DNA of 64,000 nucleotides, taken from Nonomuraea sp. NBC_00507. GTDB taxonomy: Bacteria > Actinomycetota > Actinomycetes > Streptosporangiales > Streptosporangiaceae. Below, one piece after another: positions 52,813 to 62,918 of the stretch (position 1 is the stretch's first letter; each line of letters opens with the position of its first letter). Below the pieces are notes generated by a model that made no database searches, was not told the origin of the DNA, and saw only the letters and a list, made by a program, of their open reading frames with translations. The position numbers were made by a program, and so were the translations under genes. The DNA lies in NCBI RefSeq assembly GCF_036013525.1, contig NZ_CP107853.1, forward strand, positions 4,526,001 to 4,590,000, in the 5' to 3' direction.

Positions 52813-54291
52813 TCACCCCGCCGGCCGCCGCTGAGTGGACGGGTTCATCGGTGGCCGGGCGAATCCGCCCAGTGTCTGCTCGATCAGCATGGCGGCGCGG
52901 ATCGTGCTGCGATCCGCGTACCGCCCCGCGATGACCTGCATGCCGACGGGCAGTCCCTGGGAGGTGCGCCCCACGGGCACCGTGGTCGCCGGGAGGAGGG
53001 AGACCCCGGGCATCGCGCACCAGCGGGTGAGGTTCGGCCGCCAGGACCGCACTTTGCCGTCGACCAGGTAGGTCCGTTCCCAGACGGGCTCGCTGTGGTC
53101 GTGCGCGAGAGCGGTCGTGAAGACCGTGGGAGTCAGGAGAACGTCGACGTCGGTGAAGAACTCCTCCCACTTCGCCATGATCCGGAGCCTGCGCCGCTGC
53201 AGCTCCAGCCACTCGCGATGGGTGAGCTCAAGGGCACGGCGGTGCCAGGCGAGCATCGGGTCGGCCGAACGCTGCGCCGCCAGCTGCCGGCGCAAAGCCT
53301 CGAAGTCGCCGGCGCCGATGCCGCCGGCGACATCCGCCATGAACAGGATCTCGAAGAGTTCCTCTGACTCGCTCAAGGCCACGTTCGGCCGCTTCTTGTA
53401 GTCGATGCACGCGCCGTCGGCTTCGAGGGCTCGGCAGGCGTCCTCGAGCACCGTCAAGGTCGTGGAAGCGGTGGGCAGGACGTCGTCGTCGAGCCATGCG
53501 ACGGCGCGGAGTTGCCTGTGAGCCGAGAAGCGAGGAGGCGCCAGCGCTGGTCCGCCGCGTCCGGACAGCACAGTGAGCGAGAGATCGAGATCGGCGGCAC
53601 CTCTCGCCATGGGGCCCGCGGCGGCGATGTCGGGAACGACGAGCTCCGCGCCGGGAGGATCGTCCGGGCTGGGCACGCCGCCCGACACCGGCACGATGCC
53701 CCATGTCGGTTTCAGGCCGGTCACGCCGCACCAGCTCGCGGGGATACGGATGGAGCCGCCCATGTCCGAGCCCAGTTCCAGGCCGGTCATCCCGGCAGCG
53801 AGAGCCGCCGCCGATCCACCGGACGAGCCGCCTGGGGTGAGGTCGCCGTTCCAGGGATTGGCCGTCGTTCCGTGCAACGTGTTGTAGGACTGGCCGTCCT
53901 TCGCGAACTCGGGCAGGTTCGTCCGGCCGAAGACGATGGCGCCGGCACGTCGCAGCCGTGCGACCGCCTCGGCGTCCTCGTCCGGCACGTAGTCGCGCAA
54001 CGTGGCCGACCCGTACGTCGACGGCATACCCGCGACCTTGACGTCGTGCTTGACGGTGATCGGCAGGCCGTGGAGCGGCCCGAAGCGCCGTCCCGACGCC
54101 CGTGCGGCGTCCGCCAGCCGTGCCTCGGTCCGGGCCCGGTCCGCGTCGACGGTGGCCACGGCGTTCACCCACGCGTGATCCTCGATCTGGGTGAGGAAGG
54201 CCTCGAGGAGCTCCGTGCTGGTGAACTCGCCCGCGTCCATTGCCGCGAGCAGTTCGACCGCCGTCGCGAAGGTGTCCATCTGATCAGCCAT
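52813..54291 (-). CDS. Amidase (amidase signature family)
   Basis: 492 residues. The catalytic triad is visible: lysine in LPITVKHDV (near residue 80), cis-serine and nucleophile serine in GGSSGGSAAALAAG...LGSDMGGSIR (near 150-180). Such enzymes hydrolyse amides to acids and ammonia. ATG 54291 (MADQMDTFATAVELL) was chosen over two upstream in-frame ATGs. Divergent from the alpha/beta hydrolase gene (142-base gap). Confidence 0.9.
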   Translation of the reverse strand: MADQMDTFATAVELLAAMDAGEFTSTELLEAFLTQIEDHAWVNAVATVDADRARTEARLADAARASGRRFGPLHGLPITVKHDVKVAGMPSTYGSATLRDYVPDEDAEAVARLRRAGAIVFGRTNLPEFAKDGQSYNTLHGTTANPWNGDLTPGGSSGGSAAALAAGMTGLELGSDMGGSIRIPASWCGVTGLKPTWGIVPVSGGVPSPDDPPGAELVVPDIAAAGPMARGAADLDLSLTVLSGRGGPALAPPRFSAHRQLRAVAWLDDDVLPTASTTLTVLEDACRALEADGACIDYKKRPNVALSESEELFEILFMADVAGGIGAGDFEALRRQLAAQRSADPMLAWHRRALELTHREWLELQRRRLRIMAKWEEFFTDVDVLLTPTVFTTALAHDHSEPVWERTYLVDGKVRSWRPNLTRWCAMPGVSLLPATTVPVGRTSQGLPVGMQVIAGRYADRSTIRAAMLIEQTLGGFARPPMNPSTQRRPAG

Positions 54292-54433
54292 GGCGGCATC
54301 ATCACAAGTCATCCTGGCAGCACTGACGGTGATCAAGGTCGTTTCTGCCTGGCGGAACCTGGACGGGGAAGCGGGAGCCGATGGGCCGGACGCGCCTACG
54401 CTACGGAGCTCCGGCTACCAAGGAGTTGCGACC

Positions 54434-55867
54434 ATGAAGTTCCCGTTGCACGACGTGCGTGCCTTGGGCGACGCGGCCTCGCAGGCGTTCTTGTCGCCCG
54501 CGCGCTGGCAGGGGTCACAGCTGGGGAACGCGGCGTACAGGATCGAGGAGTTCACCGTCTCGGGCGAGGCGCGCCTCTACACCGACGGCGCCTCGAGACC
54601 CCCTCGGCATGGCCGGACGGTGCCGTACACGACCCGGGTGCTCACGATCCGGCCTGGCCGTGACGAGGACTTCAGCGGCGAGGTCCACATCGAACTGCTC
54701 AACCCTTCGACCGGGAACGATTTCCCGATGTACTGGCCGGACACGGCCCGCCACATCGTCCGGCGCGGCGCCGCCTATGTCGGTGTGACCTGCAAGGCAG
54801 TTACGGCCCACACGCTGCGCGACATGCCGGGCGGGCGCTACTCGGCGCTGTCGTTCCCGCACGACGGTGCCGTCTGGGATCTCATCGGAGCGGTCGCGGC
54901 GGCCTGTCGGCGTCCGGAGGCAGCGGGACTGCTGCCTGGGCTCCGCCGGCCCGACCGGACGCTACTCACCGGCTGGTCGCAGTCGGGCAGCTTCCTGCGC
55001 ACCTATCTCTCCGAGGGGTTGCACGACCTGCATAGCGACGAGTTGGAGCAGGAGATCTGCGACGCCTATCTCATCGGGGTGTCCAGCGGCGGATTCGGCC
55101 CATTCGGCTACGTCAACGTGGATCGCGACGGCGAGATCGAGTTCGACGCCAGGCTCCGGCCGGTCACCCCCCTCGCCCAGGTGGCCATGGACGATCCCCG
55201 CCGGGTCGTCCGCGGGTCTCGGGTCCCCGTCATCGAGTTCATGAGCCAGGAGGAAGCCGTCTCGCACCTGTGGCACCAGCGCGCCGACAGCGACGTCGCC
55301 GGCGACCTGTACCGGTGCTACCAGATTCCCGCGCGAGGGCACGAGAGCGGTCTGCTCGACGATGCCGCCCGGATCGACGACCACCGCGCCGCGGGGTCGT
55401 CCCCGGCCGAGGGGTGCCCGAGGCACGCCGCGACGGCGTATCTGCTGGCAGCCGCGATCGACAACCTGCTCGCTTGGACGGACGGAACCCCGCCGCCCCG
55501 GGCCGATCCCATCAGTATGCGTGTCGCGCCGGGCTTTGAGCGTGACCCGCAGGGCGTGGACTATTCGGGCATTTCCTGTGTCACCGACGAGGCCGGGCAT
55601 GCGATGGGCGGCGTACGGTATCTCGACGTCGAGGTGCCCGTCCGCCGCATGGCCGGTGATCCGGACGGTCCGATCGCCATGGGCGCCTGGACCCACACGC
55701 CATTCGATCCGGCCGAACTGCGCCGCCGGTACGGCTCGCCGGAGGAACTGCGTGAGCGGGCCCGGCGCACGGTGGCGAGGCTGGTCGCCGACCGGTGGTA
55801 CCTGCCTGAGGACGCGGCGGCGGCGGTCGACGAATTCTGCCGGAGCGTCCCGTCACACTGGGGGTGA
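54434..55867 (+). CDS. Alpha/beta hydrolase domain protein (secreted-esterase-like family)
   Basis: 477 residues. Nucleophile elbow TGWSQSGSFLR (GxSxG near residue 180), an acid in VPVIEFMSQEEAVS, and histidine in IPARGHES. The family is often annotated only as alpha/beta hydrolase domain; members hydrolyse esters, but a defined substrate is lacking. No signal peptide. ATG 54434 follows AAGGAG. Convergent with the binding-protein gene, separated by a terminator. Confidence 0.8.
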   Translation: MKFPLHDVRALGDAASQAFLSPARWQGSQLGNAAYRIEEFTVSGEARLYTDGASRPPRHGRTVPYTTRVLTIRPGRDEDFSGEVHIELLNPSTGNDFPMYWPDTARHIVRRGAAYVGVTCKAVTAHTLRDMPGGRYSALSFPHDGAVWDLIGAVAAACRRPEAAGLLPGLRRPDRTLLTGWSQSGSFLRTYLSEGLHDLHSDELEQEICDAYLIGVSSGGFGPFGYVNVDRDGEIEFDARLRPVTPLAQVAMDDPRRVVRGSRVPVIEFMSQEEAVSHLWHQRADSDVAGDLYRCYQIPARGHESGLLDDAARIDDHRAAGSSPAEGCPRHAATAYLLAAAIDNLLAWTDGTPPPRADPISMRVAPGFERDPQGVDYSGISCVTDEAGHAMGGVRYLDVEVPVRRMAGDPDGPIAMGAWTHTPFDPAELRRRYGSPEELRERARRTVARLVADRWYLPEDAAAAVDEFCRSVPSHWG

Positions 55868-55871
55868 GGGA

Positions 55872-55897
55872 GAGGGCGATGCCGGGGCATCGCCCTC
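55872..55897. terminator. Bidirectional terminator
   Basis: GAGGGCGATGCC (55872-55883) and GGCATCGCCCTC (55886-55897) form a perfect 12-bp stem between two convergent genes (stops at 55867 and 55902). Confidence 0.8.
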
Positions 55898-55901
55898 GGT
55901 C

Positions 55902-57551
55902 CTACTTGGCCGCACCCAGGTGCGCCGCCCACGGGTAGAACCAGTTGACGAAGGACGCGGGCGGTCCGGTCACCTCGCGGTTCAGGTAAACCGTGCTGGA
56001 GACCTCCACGATCGGCAACCAGGGCAGCTGGTCGAACAGCCGCCGGTCCGCCTGGGACAGTAGCTCGTCACGAGTGCCGGTGTCCGAGGTCGCCCGCGCA
56101 CGCTTGATCAGCTCGCTCGCCTGCCGGTCGGTGAACCCGCCGTAGTTCGACGGGTCGTCCGGTGCGCCCCAGATGTGGAACTGCGCGAGCGGGTCGGCGA
56201 CGGGCAGGTTCCATTGGGATCCGAAGCCGTCGCCGTCGACGGCCTTCCAGCCCTTGGGGTCGCCGAACATCCCGTAGTACTGGCCCAGGGTGATGGGCTT
56301 GAAGACCATGTTCAGCCCGATCGCCTTGCCGGCCTCGACCAGCGCCTGCAAGGTCTGGTTCATGGACTCGGTGATGCCGGTGGCGGCCACCAGCACGATG
56401 GGCTGTTTCGGCGAGCCGGCCTGCCGCACGAGCTCCTTGGCCTGCTCGAGCTCCGCCGGACTGCCGCCCGTGCCCTCGCTGCGCGCCGGCGTCACGCCGC
56501 CGTAGGCGGTACTCGGCACGAGGCTGCGGCCCGGAAGAGCCGCACCGGAGAAGGCGGTGCCCGCCACGGCCTTCCGGTCGAGGGCCAGGAAGAGGGCCTG
56601 GCGGATGCGGGCGTCCTGCAAGGGCCCGGGCTTCTTCGACGGGACGAGGTAGAACGTCAGCAGGGTCTTGCCGTAATAGACGTTGCCGTGCTCCTTCAGC
56701 CTGCCGAGCCCGGTGAACGGCGGCTGGAACATGCCCTGCACGGCATCGCCGGTCAGCGCGGTGGTCTGCGTCGCGTCGCCCTGCAGGAACGAGAACACGA
56801 TCTTCTTGGTCTTCGCCGTGACCCCGCGCCAGTAGGCGTCGTTGCGCTCGATCGTCACGCTGGACCCGGCCTTCCACGAGACGAACCGGTAGGGGCCCGA
56901 GCACATGGGGGGGTCCTTGGGCGTGCCGAAGGCGGGGTGCGCCTTGGAGTACGCCTTCTCCACGACGGCGCCGGCGGAGGTGGCCAGCAGCTTCTCCAGG
57001 AGCAGGTCGGCGTGCCGCAAGGTCAGCGTCACCTCACGCTCGCCGGTCGCATGGATGCCGGTCACAGCCGAGAAATAGGTGCTCCAGTACGGAACCCCCG
57101 TGGGCTTCCACACCCGCGTGAGGCTGTACGCCGCGTCCTCTCCGGTGACCGGTTTCCCGTCCCAGAAACGGGCCTTCGGATCGATCGTGTAGACCAGCTT
57201 GGTGCGGTCCTCGTTGGCTGCCAGGCGGGCCAGGCCGTCGCTGATCGAGAAGTCCGGATTGAGCGTCTGCAGGCTCTCGCAGAGGTTGGACAGCACGACG
57301 CTTTCGCCGTAGTTGGCCGACTCGGCCGGATCGAGCTTGGCCGGTTCCAGCATCAGGTTCCAGGAGACGCTGTCGAGGGCGCCCTTCGCGGGCGGCGTGG
57401 ACGTGATCCATTGCGACGCGTCGGCGGGCGCGCTCGCCGGGCTCGGCGTGCCGCCCGCGCATCCCGAGATGGTCACCATGCCGGCGGCGATCAGCGCGAG
57501 GATCGGCCGCCTCCGCCTGACGACGGGAAGAGTGGATAGCCGGACGTTCAT
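55902..57551 (-). CDS. ABC transporter substrate-binding lipoprotein (SBP_bac_5)
   Basis: 549 residues. Basic N-terminus, lipobox TISGC (cysteine 31), then the peptide/nickel-type binding fold (GLARLAANEDRTKLVYTI, SGPYRFVSWKAGSSVTI). It differs clearly from the two binding proteins at 13.8 and 23.2 kb. ATG 57551 has GAGGAAGG 5-6 bases upstream. Divergent from the permease-ATPase genes it should serve. Confidence 0.9.
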   Translation of the reverse strand: MNVRLSTLPVVRRRRPILALIAAGMVTISGCAGGTPSPASAPADASQWITSTPPAKGALDSVSWNLMLEPAKLDPAESANYGESVVLSNLCESLQTLNPDFSISDGLARLAANEDRTKLVYTIDPKARFWDGKPVTGEDAAYSLTRVWKPTGVPYWSTYFSAVTGIHATGEREVTLTLRHADLLLEKLLATSAGAVVEKAYSKAHPAFGTPKDPPMCSGPYRFVSWKAGSSVTIERNDAYWRGVTAKTKKIVFSFLQGDATQTTALTGDAVQGMFQPPFTGLGRLKEHGNVYYGKTLLTFYLVPSKKPGPLQDARIRQALFLALDRKAVAGTAFSGAALPGRSLVPSTAYGGVTPARSEGTGGSPAELEQAKELVRQAGSPKQPIVLVAATGITESMNQTLQALVEAGKAIGLNMVFKPITLGQYYGMFGDPKGWKAVDGDGFGSQWNLPVADPLAQFHIWGAPDDPSNYGGFTDRQASELIKRARATSDTGTRDELLSQADRRLFDQLPWLPIVEVSSTVYLNREVTGPPASFVNWFYPWAAHLGAAK

Positions 57552-57733
57552 AGCTGCCTTCCTCACTGAAAGGGCCGGGAATTCCCGGAATCTAGGGCGA
57601 GGACGAAGCCGATGTCCGAGGCCGACTGTGGCTTTCCGTAGGGCAGAATCTGCCGCTCGCGCAGGTCATATGGGGATGCCGGCTGCCTATGGTACGGCGC
57701 AGACATTCCTGGTCGTCCCAGCAGGAGGCTCGA

Positions 57734-58735
57734 TTGAGCGTTGACGCACTCACCCCCCTCGACCTCGCGCCCCGGCGGGCGACGTGGGCGATCGCGTGGA
57801 CAGTGACGTCGCGGATCGCGCAGATGGCAGCCACGCTCCTCGTGGCGAGCTTCCTGTCCTTCGTGTTCCTGCAGATGGCGCCCGGCGATCCGGTGACGAT
57901 GTTGCTCGGCGAGCGAGCGGCCGACCCGCAGGCGGTGGCCCGTCTCCAGGCACGGTTCCACCTCGACCAGCCGGTGGTGGTGCAGTACTGGCACTGGCTG
58001 TCAGGTGTGTTCACCGGAGATCTCGGAACGTCCTACGTGTTCGGCCAGGACGTGAGATCCATGATCGCGGCGCGGTTGCCGACCACGTTGACGCTTGTCA
58101 GCTACAGCAGCGTCCTCGTCATCGCCTTCGGCTTCTTCGCCGGACTGATCGCCGCCCGCTCGAAACAGTACGTGGACACCGGCATTTCGATCATCCTCTC
58201 GATCGCCCTGGCCACGCCGTCCTATGTGATCGCCATCGGGCTCATCACAGTGTTCTCGCTCTATCTTGACTGGTTCCCCGTGTTCGGCAGCGGGGAGGGG
58301 TTTTGGGGACGCCTCCATCACCTGACCCTGCCCGCGATCACTCTCGCGCTGTCGAGCAGCGCGGCCTTGGCCCGGGTCACGCGCGCATCTCTCATTGAAG
58401 AGAGTCGGCGAGACCACGTCGCGACGGCCGTCGTGCGAGGATTCCGACCTGGCGAGGTGCTGCGACGGCACGTGATCCGCAACGCGCTCCTGCCGATCAC
58501 CACCATCGGCGGGATCATCGTGGCCGCCCTGGTGGCCGGCACCGTGATCGTCGAGAAGGCCTATGGGCTGGACGGGGTCGGTTCCCTGCTGGTGCTGGCG
58601 ATCACGCGGAAGGACTACCCCGTCGTACAGGGCGTGGGCGTTCTGATCATCGCCGGCTTTCTCATCATGAACGCGTTGGTCGACATGCTCTACACCGCCA
58701 TCGACCCACGGACGAGAACCATGGAGGCCAGATGA
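57734..58735 (+). CDS. ABC transporter permease, DppB type
   Basis: 333 residues, six membrane helices, MAPGDPVTMLLGERA segment near residue 50 and EAA loop (RASLIEESRRDH). TTG start at 57734 with a perfect AGGAGG 7 bases upstream; a longer frame exists but lacks a ribosome site. ATGA overlap with the next gene. Confidence 0.9.
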   Translation: MSVDALTPLDLAPRRATWAIAWTVTSRIAQMAATLLVASFLSFVFLQMAPGDPVTMLLGERAADPQAVARLQARFHLDQPVVVQYWHWLSGVFTGDLGTSYVFGQDVRSMIAARLPTTLTLVSYSSVLVIAFGFFAGLIAARSKQYVDTGISIILSIALATPSYVIAIGLITVFSLYLDWFPVFGSGEGFWGRLHHLTLPAITLALSSSAALARVTRASLIEESRRDHVATAVVRGFRPGEVLRRHVIRNALLPITTIGGIIVAALVAGTVIVEKAYGLDGVGSLLVLAITRKDYPVVQGVGVLIIAGFLIMNALVDMLYTAIDPRTRTMEAR

Positions 58736-59583
58736 CGGCGTTCGCGACGGAAGCCCGCACGAGTGAGGCAGCCGGCCGGTCGCGGATGCTTCGCCATTGT
58801 GCCCTGGCGATATCGGCCGTACTGGTCGGCGTCGCGGTGTTCGCACCGCTGATCGCGCCCCACGAGCCCGGCGTGGGTAGCGTGTTGAGAGTGCTCCAGC
58901 CCCCCTCCGCCGAGCACCTTCTCGGTACCGATGGTTCGGGGCGCGACCTCTTCTCCAGGCTGATCTTCGGCTCCCGTACGGCGCTGCTCGGGCCGCTCAT
59001 CGTCACTGTCACGGCCGGCGTGGTCGGCACGACCCTGGGGCTGGTCGCGGCATGGCGGCGGGGTTGGGTGGACGCCCTGGTGGGACGGCTGTTCGACGTG
59101 GTCTTCTCGTTCCCGTCGATGCTGCTCGCGCTCATGTTCGTGGCCGTGCTCTCTCCTGGGCTCGGCTCGGCGGCGCTCGCCGTATCGATCGCCTTCGTCC
59201 CCGCCATCGGCAGGCTGGTCCGATCGACCGCGCTGCGCGAGGTCAACGAGCCCTACGTGGACGCCTTGCGCATCCAAGGCATGGGATCCATTCGCATCTG
59301 CGCCTTCCACGTGCTTCCCAACCTGTGGCCGGTGATCGTCGCGCAGGCGACGACATCGTTCGGCTACGCGATGGTCGAACTCGCCGGCATCTCCTACCTC
59401 GGACTGGGCGTGCAGGAGCCGACGGCCGACTGGGGCACGATGATCGAGTCGGGTCAGGGCAGCATCGTGCGCGGCTTCCCGCAGGAATCGTTGTATGCCG
59501 GTGGGGTTCTCGTGATCGCGGTCGTCAGTGTCATCGTCCTGGGCGATGCCCTTTCCTCACGGAGCGAGGAGCGTGCGGGATGA
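58732..59583 (+). CDS. ABC transporter permease, DppC type
   Basis: 283 residues with the LLGTDGSGRDLFSRLIFGSR motif and EAA loop (EPYVDALRIQGMG). Second channel subunit of the catabolic-locus importer. Four-base overlaps on both sides. Confidence 0.92.
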   Translation: MTAFATEARTSEAAGRSRMLRHCALAISAVLVGVAVFAPLIAPHEPGVGSVLRVLQPPSAEHLLGTDGSGRDLFSRLIFGSRTALLGPLIVTVTAGVVGTTLGLVAAWRRGWVDALVGRLFDVVFSFPSMLLALMFVAVLSPGLGSAALAVSIAFVPAIGRLVRSTALREVNEPYVDALRIQGMGSIRICAFHVLPNLWPVIVAQATTSFGYAMVELAGISYLGLGVQEPTADWGTMIESGQGSIVRGFPQESLYAGGVLVIAVVSVIVLGDALSSRSEERAG

Positions 59584-60425
59584 CGGTCCAGCTCTCGATT
59601 GAGGATTTGTGCGTCGGCGTCAGACGCGGAGGCGAGCCGCTTGAGATCCTGCGTGGCGTCTCCCTGGAGGTCGCGGCAGGTGAGTCCGTGGGCGTCGTCG
59701 GCGAGTCAGGCTCGGGCAAGACGATGACCATCCGCGCGATCACGCGGCTGCTGCCCCCCGGCGCCCAGGTCCGGGGTGAGATCCGCTTCGCGGGACGCTC
59801 GGTGCCGTCACTCTCGGAGCGGGAACTGCGCGCGTACCGCCGTGATGACGTGGGCGTGGTATTCCAGGATCCGCATGCGGCGATCAATCCGGTGCGCCGC
59901 ATCGGGGATCTCCTCACCGAGTCGTTTCGGCGCGAGCCGCGCGCGGTGCGGCGGGCGGCCCAAGAGCGTGCGGAGGAGATCCTGGCGCAGGTCAACATCC
60001 GGGATCCGGGCAGGGTGCTGGATCTGTATCCGCACCAGCTCTCTGGCGGGATGTTGCAACGGGTGATGATCGCCTCGGTGTTGATGCGCGATCCGAAACT
60101 GATCCTCGCCGACGAACCGACCACGGCCTTGGACGTGACCACGCAGTCGGAGGTCGTTGCTCTGCTCGACGAGGTCCGTCGCGCGCGCGGCGCGGCCATG
60201 ATCTTCATCAGCCACGACATCGAGCTCGTGGCCGCGACGTGTGATCGAGTGTTGGTGATGTACCGGGGCCGGCTGATCGAAAGCCTCACGCCTGCGCAGC
60301 TGTACGCCGGTGACATCGCCGAGCCGTACACCGCCGCGCTGCTCGCCTGCCGCCCGAGCATCACCGAACGCAAGCACCGGCTGCCGGTCGTCCCGTCCGC
60401 GGCGTACGAAGAGAGGTACGCATGA
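59580..60425 (+). CDS. ABC transporter ATP-binding protein, DppD type
   Basis: 281 residues. Walker A GESGSGKT, signature LSGGMLQR, Walker B LILADEP, H-loop ISHD. ATG at 59580 overlaps the permease stop. The C-terminal oligopeptide domain is short (CRPSITERKHRLP). Pairs with the next ATPase. Confidence 0.9.
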   Translation: MTVQLSIEDLCVGVRRGGEPLEILRGVSLEVAAGESVGVVGESGSGKTMTIRAITRLLPPGAQVRGEIRFAGRSVPSLSERELRAYRRDDVGVVFQDPHAAINPVRRIGDLLTESFRREPRAVRRAAQERAEEILAQVNIRDPGRVLDLYPHQLSGGMLQRVMIASVLMRDPKLILADEPTTALDVTTQSEVVALLDEVRRARGAAMIFISHDIELVAATCDRVLVMYRGRLIESLTPAQLYAGDIAEPYTAALLACRPSITERKHRLPVVPSAAYEERYA

Positions 60426-61261
60426 CCGTGAAAGCGGACGAGTTCACCACGGTCGCCCCGATCGAGGTGAGCGGGCTGACCAAGATGTTCGGCCACCACG
60501 GTGTCGTCAAGCGCGGAGCACCGCAGGTCGTCGCGGTGAAGGATGTCTCCTTCCGGCTCGAAACGGGGACGACCCTCGCCATCGTCGGCGAATCCGGATC
60601 GGGCAAGACCACCGTCGCCAGGATGATCATGGGCCTTGAGGTGCCCACGTCCGGGCGCATCACGTACTTCGGCGAGTCCAGGCCCGCGCGGCCGAGCACC
60701 CGACAGCGGCGTGTCTACGCCCGCCAGATGCAGATGGTCTTCCAGAATCCCTACCGCTCTCTCGATCCGCGGCAGCCGATCGGCAAGGCGTTCGACGAGT
60801 TGCTGCGGCTGCACTTTCCGTGGGACGCCGGGAGGCGGGCGGCCCGGACCGCGGAGTTGCTCGAGCTCGTGCGGCTGGATGGGGGAGTGCTCCGCGCACT
60901 GCCCGGCCAGCTGTCCGGCGGCCAGCGGCAGCGAGTCTGCATCGCCCGAGCCCTGGCCACCGAGCCGAGGGTCGTGATCCTCGACGAGGCGGTCGCCGCG
61001 CTCGACATGTCGGTTCAGGCCCAGGTGCTGAACGTGCTCGCCGACGTGCGCGACGAGACCGGAGTCAGCTACCTGTTCGTCACGCACGACCTGGCCGTCG
61101 TCAGGCAGATCGCCGACGAGGTGGTGGTGATGCGGGCAGGCGAGATCGTGGAGCGAGGGCTTGCGGCAGCCGTGCTCGACGCGCCTCGGCACCCTTACAC
61201 CCGCCTTCTGCGGGACTCCGTTCCCCGTGAAGGGTGGAAGCCCGGGCGGCGCGCCCCGTGA
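60422..61261 (+). CDS. ABC transporter ATP-binding protein, DppF type
   Basis: 279 residues. Walker A GESGSGKT (near residue 58), signature LSGGQRQR, Walker B VVILDEA (alanine where proline is common), H-loop VTHD. Last gene of the transporter operon, ending 8 bases before the convergent iclR stop. Confidence 0.9.
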   Translation: MTVKADEFTTVAPIEVSGLTKMFGHHGVVKRGAPQVVAVKDVSFRLETGTTLAIVGESGSGKTTVARMIMGLEVPTSGRITYFGESRPARPSTRQRRVYARQMQMVFQNPYRSLDPRQPIGKAFDELLRLHFPWDAGRRAARTAELLELVRLDGGVLRALPGQLSGGQRQRVCIARALATEPRVVILDEAVAALDMSVQAQVLNVLADVRDETGVSYLFVTHDLAVVRQIADEVVVMRAGEIVERGLAAAVLDAPRHPYTRLLRDSVPREGWKPGRRAP

Positions 61262-61269
61262 CCGATTCT

Positions 61270-62049
61270 CTAGCCCGCGCTCTTCACGGCTTCGGCGAGT
61301 TCCTGTGCCGTCGATCGCATCAACTGCGTCGCCTCCTGCTCCTGGGCGGCCGGGAAGCGGGAGGCGTCCCACGCGACGGAGACGGCCATGGCCGGCGAGC
61401 CGGCGCCCATGGGCAGCACGACGCCGATGGAGTGAACGTCCTCGTGCGCCTCCCTGCTGCGCGCGTAGCCGCGGCTGCGGATGTCGCGAAGCTCACGGTG
61501 TAGTTGGGCCATCGAATAGACGCGACTGAACCGGGTGATCGGCACGCCATCGGGGTACAGTGCGTCGATCTTGGCAGTCGAGAGACTGGCGAGCATCGCC
61601 TTGCCCGCGGCGAGGGTGTGGGCGGGGAGCAGCCAGCCGACCCGGGAAACGGCGATCTCGGTCTTGTCGCGCCACTCGGCGCAGACGAGGAAGCGTGCGC
61701 CGTTCCCCTCGAGCGTGAGCAGGCTCGCCGTCCCCCGGAGCGCGTCGCGCAGCAACGTCAGCCGGGGCATCGTGATGGCCTGGAGGCCTTCGCCACGGGA
61801 GGAGCCCGACGCCAGCGACTGCATCCCGGGGCCACGGACGTAGACCCGGCGGTCACCCTGGACGACGTACCCGTGATGGATCAGCATCTGAAGCAGCCGA
61901 TGCGCGGTCGACGGCGCGACGCCCAGCAGCTCGGCGGCCTCCGACACCGTCAGCTGGTGCCGCTGTGAGAATGCGGACAGCAACGTCAACGCTCGCCCGA
62001 CCGACGCGATATGGTAGACGGGCTCGGTATCAACGGTGTTGAGAGTCAT
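61270..62049 (-). CDS. IclR family transcriptional regulator
   Basis: 259 residues. Winged helix at about 10-75 (LTVSEAAELLGVAPSTAHRLLQMLIHHGYV) and the IclR effector domain (LPAHTLAAGKAMLAS; SREAHEDVHSIGVVLP). IclR proteins usually govern adjacent aromatic or acid catabolism genes, so it is the probable regulator of the 50.8-64 kb locus. Followed on the same strand (upstream) by the SnoaL-like gene start region. Confidence 0.92.
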   Translation of the reverse strand: MTLNTVDTEPVYHIASVGRALTLLSAFSQRHQLTVSEAAELLGVAPSTAHRLLQMLIHHGYVVQGDRRVYVRGPGMQSLASGSSRGEGLQAITMPRLTLLRDALRGTASLLTLEGNGARFLVCAEWRDKTEIAVSRVGWLLPAHTLAAGKAMLASLSTAKIDALYPDGVPITRFSRVYSMAQLHRELRDIRSRGYARSREAHEDVHSIGVVLPMGAGSPAMAVSVAWDASRFPAAQEQEATQLMRSTAQELAEAVKSAG

Positions 62050-62164
62050 GCCAATCTCCTCGAGCGCGGGCTGCCACCACCGCTGACAAGCCTGAATCGC
62101 AGGCTAACATCCACCCAGACAGGGGCAAAGGGGATGTTCCTTACATTGTGCAAGCAAGTGCTGG

Positions 62165-62728
62165 TCAGCGCTGCATGATCCCCTCGCCCGTGACGTGGGG
62201 CTCGGCGCCGGCGATGCGCTCGCGCATCTCATGCTGCTCCGGATCGGCGTCGGGAAGCACCACCCGGAACCACATGTCCTTGAACTTCCACTCGCCGCCC
62301 ACGCGCTCGTACTGGCAGCGGTAGCGGCCCTCCAGCCAGGGGCCCCAGACGCGCATGTATCCACCCGTCGTACGGAACTCGCAGATGTGCCGATGCCACG
62401 TCCACTCGCCATAGGCGACGTCGGCGCCCGCGTCGATCTCGATGACGGGAGAGGACAGGATGTAGCCGTCGGCGCTCTTGACGAGTTTGTGCAGCTCGTC
62501 GAAGACCTGTTCAATGAGCTGCTGCTTGCCCTCGGTGCGTCCATGCCAGCGGATGTCCGTGACCGCGTCGTCGGTGAAGAAGTCCGCCATGCCGTCCCAG
62601 TCCCGGTCGGCCAGTTTGCGGATGTAGCGGCGGTGCAGGCTCTTGATCGCCTCGATGTCGTCGAGCCTTTGCAGCCGCGCTTCCGCATGCCGCAGGCGTG
62701 CCATCAGTTCCTCGGTCGTGACGATCAT
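62165..62728 (-). CDS. SnoaL/NTF2-like protein (ring-hydroxylating beta-subunit-like fold)
   Basis: 187 residues: helical N-terminus (RLDDIEAIKSLHRRYIRKLADRDWDGMADFFTDDAVTDI), then a sheet with HRHICEFRTTGGYMRVWGPWLEGRYRCQY. This longer SnoaL_4 form is used by dehydratases and isomerases of aromatic or polyketide substrates. Divergent from the carotenoid-oxygenase gene (190 bases); no clear operator seen in that gap. Confidence 0.82.
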   Translation of the reverse strand: MIVTTEELMARLRHAEARLQRLDDIEAIKSLHRRYIRKLADRDWDGMADFFTDDAVTDIRWHGRTEGKQQLIEQVFDELHKLVKSADGYILSSPVIEIDAGADVAYGEWTWHRHICEFRTTGGYMRVWGPWLEGRYRCQYERVGGEWKFKDMWFRVVLPDADPEQHEMRERIAGAEPHVTGEGIMQR

Positions 62729-62918
62729 GCGTGCTCCCTACCTTGCTCAGTTGTCTGATGTTATTGGGCCGTTTTCATGGTCTACGTAGGGTTTTCTGTC
62801 GCGGCTTTCCATGGAGCAGAAAGAAGGACCCCCTTCCGTCGCCCGGCCGTCGCGGCGTTCTTCACTGCTCTGTGTCGCAGGTAAAGCGTTCTCAACGCCC
62901 GTGTCCTCAAGGAGTCCT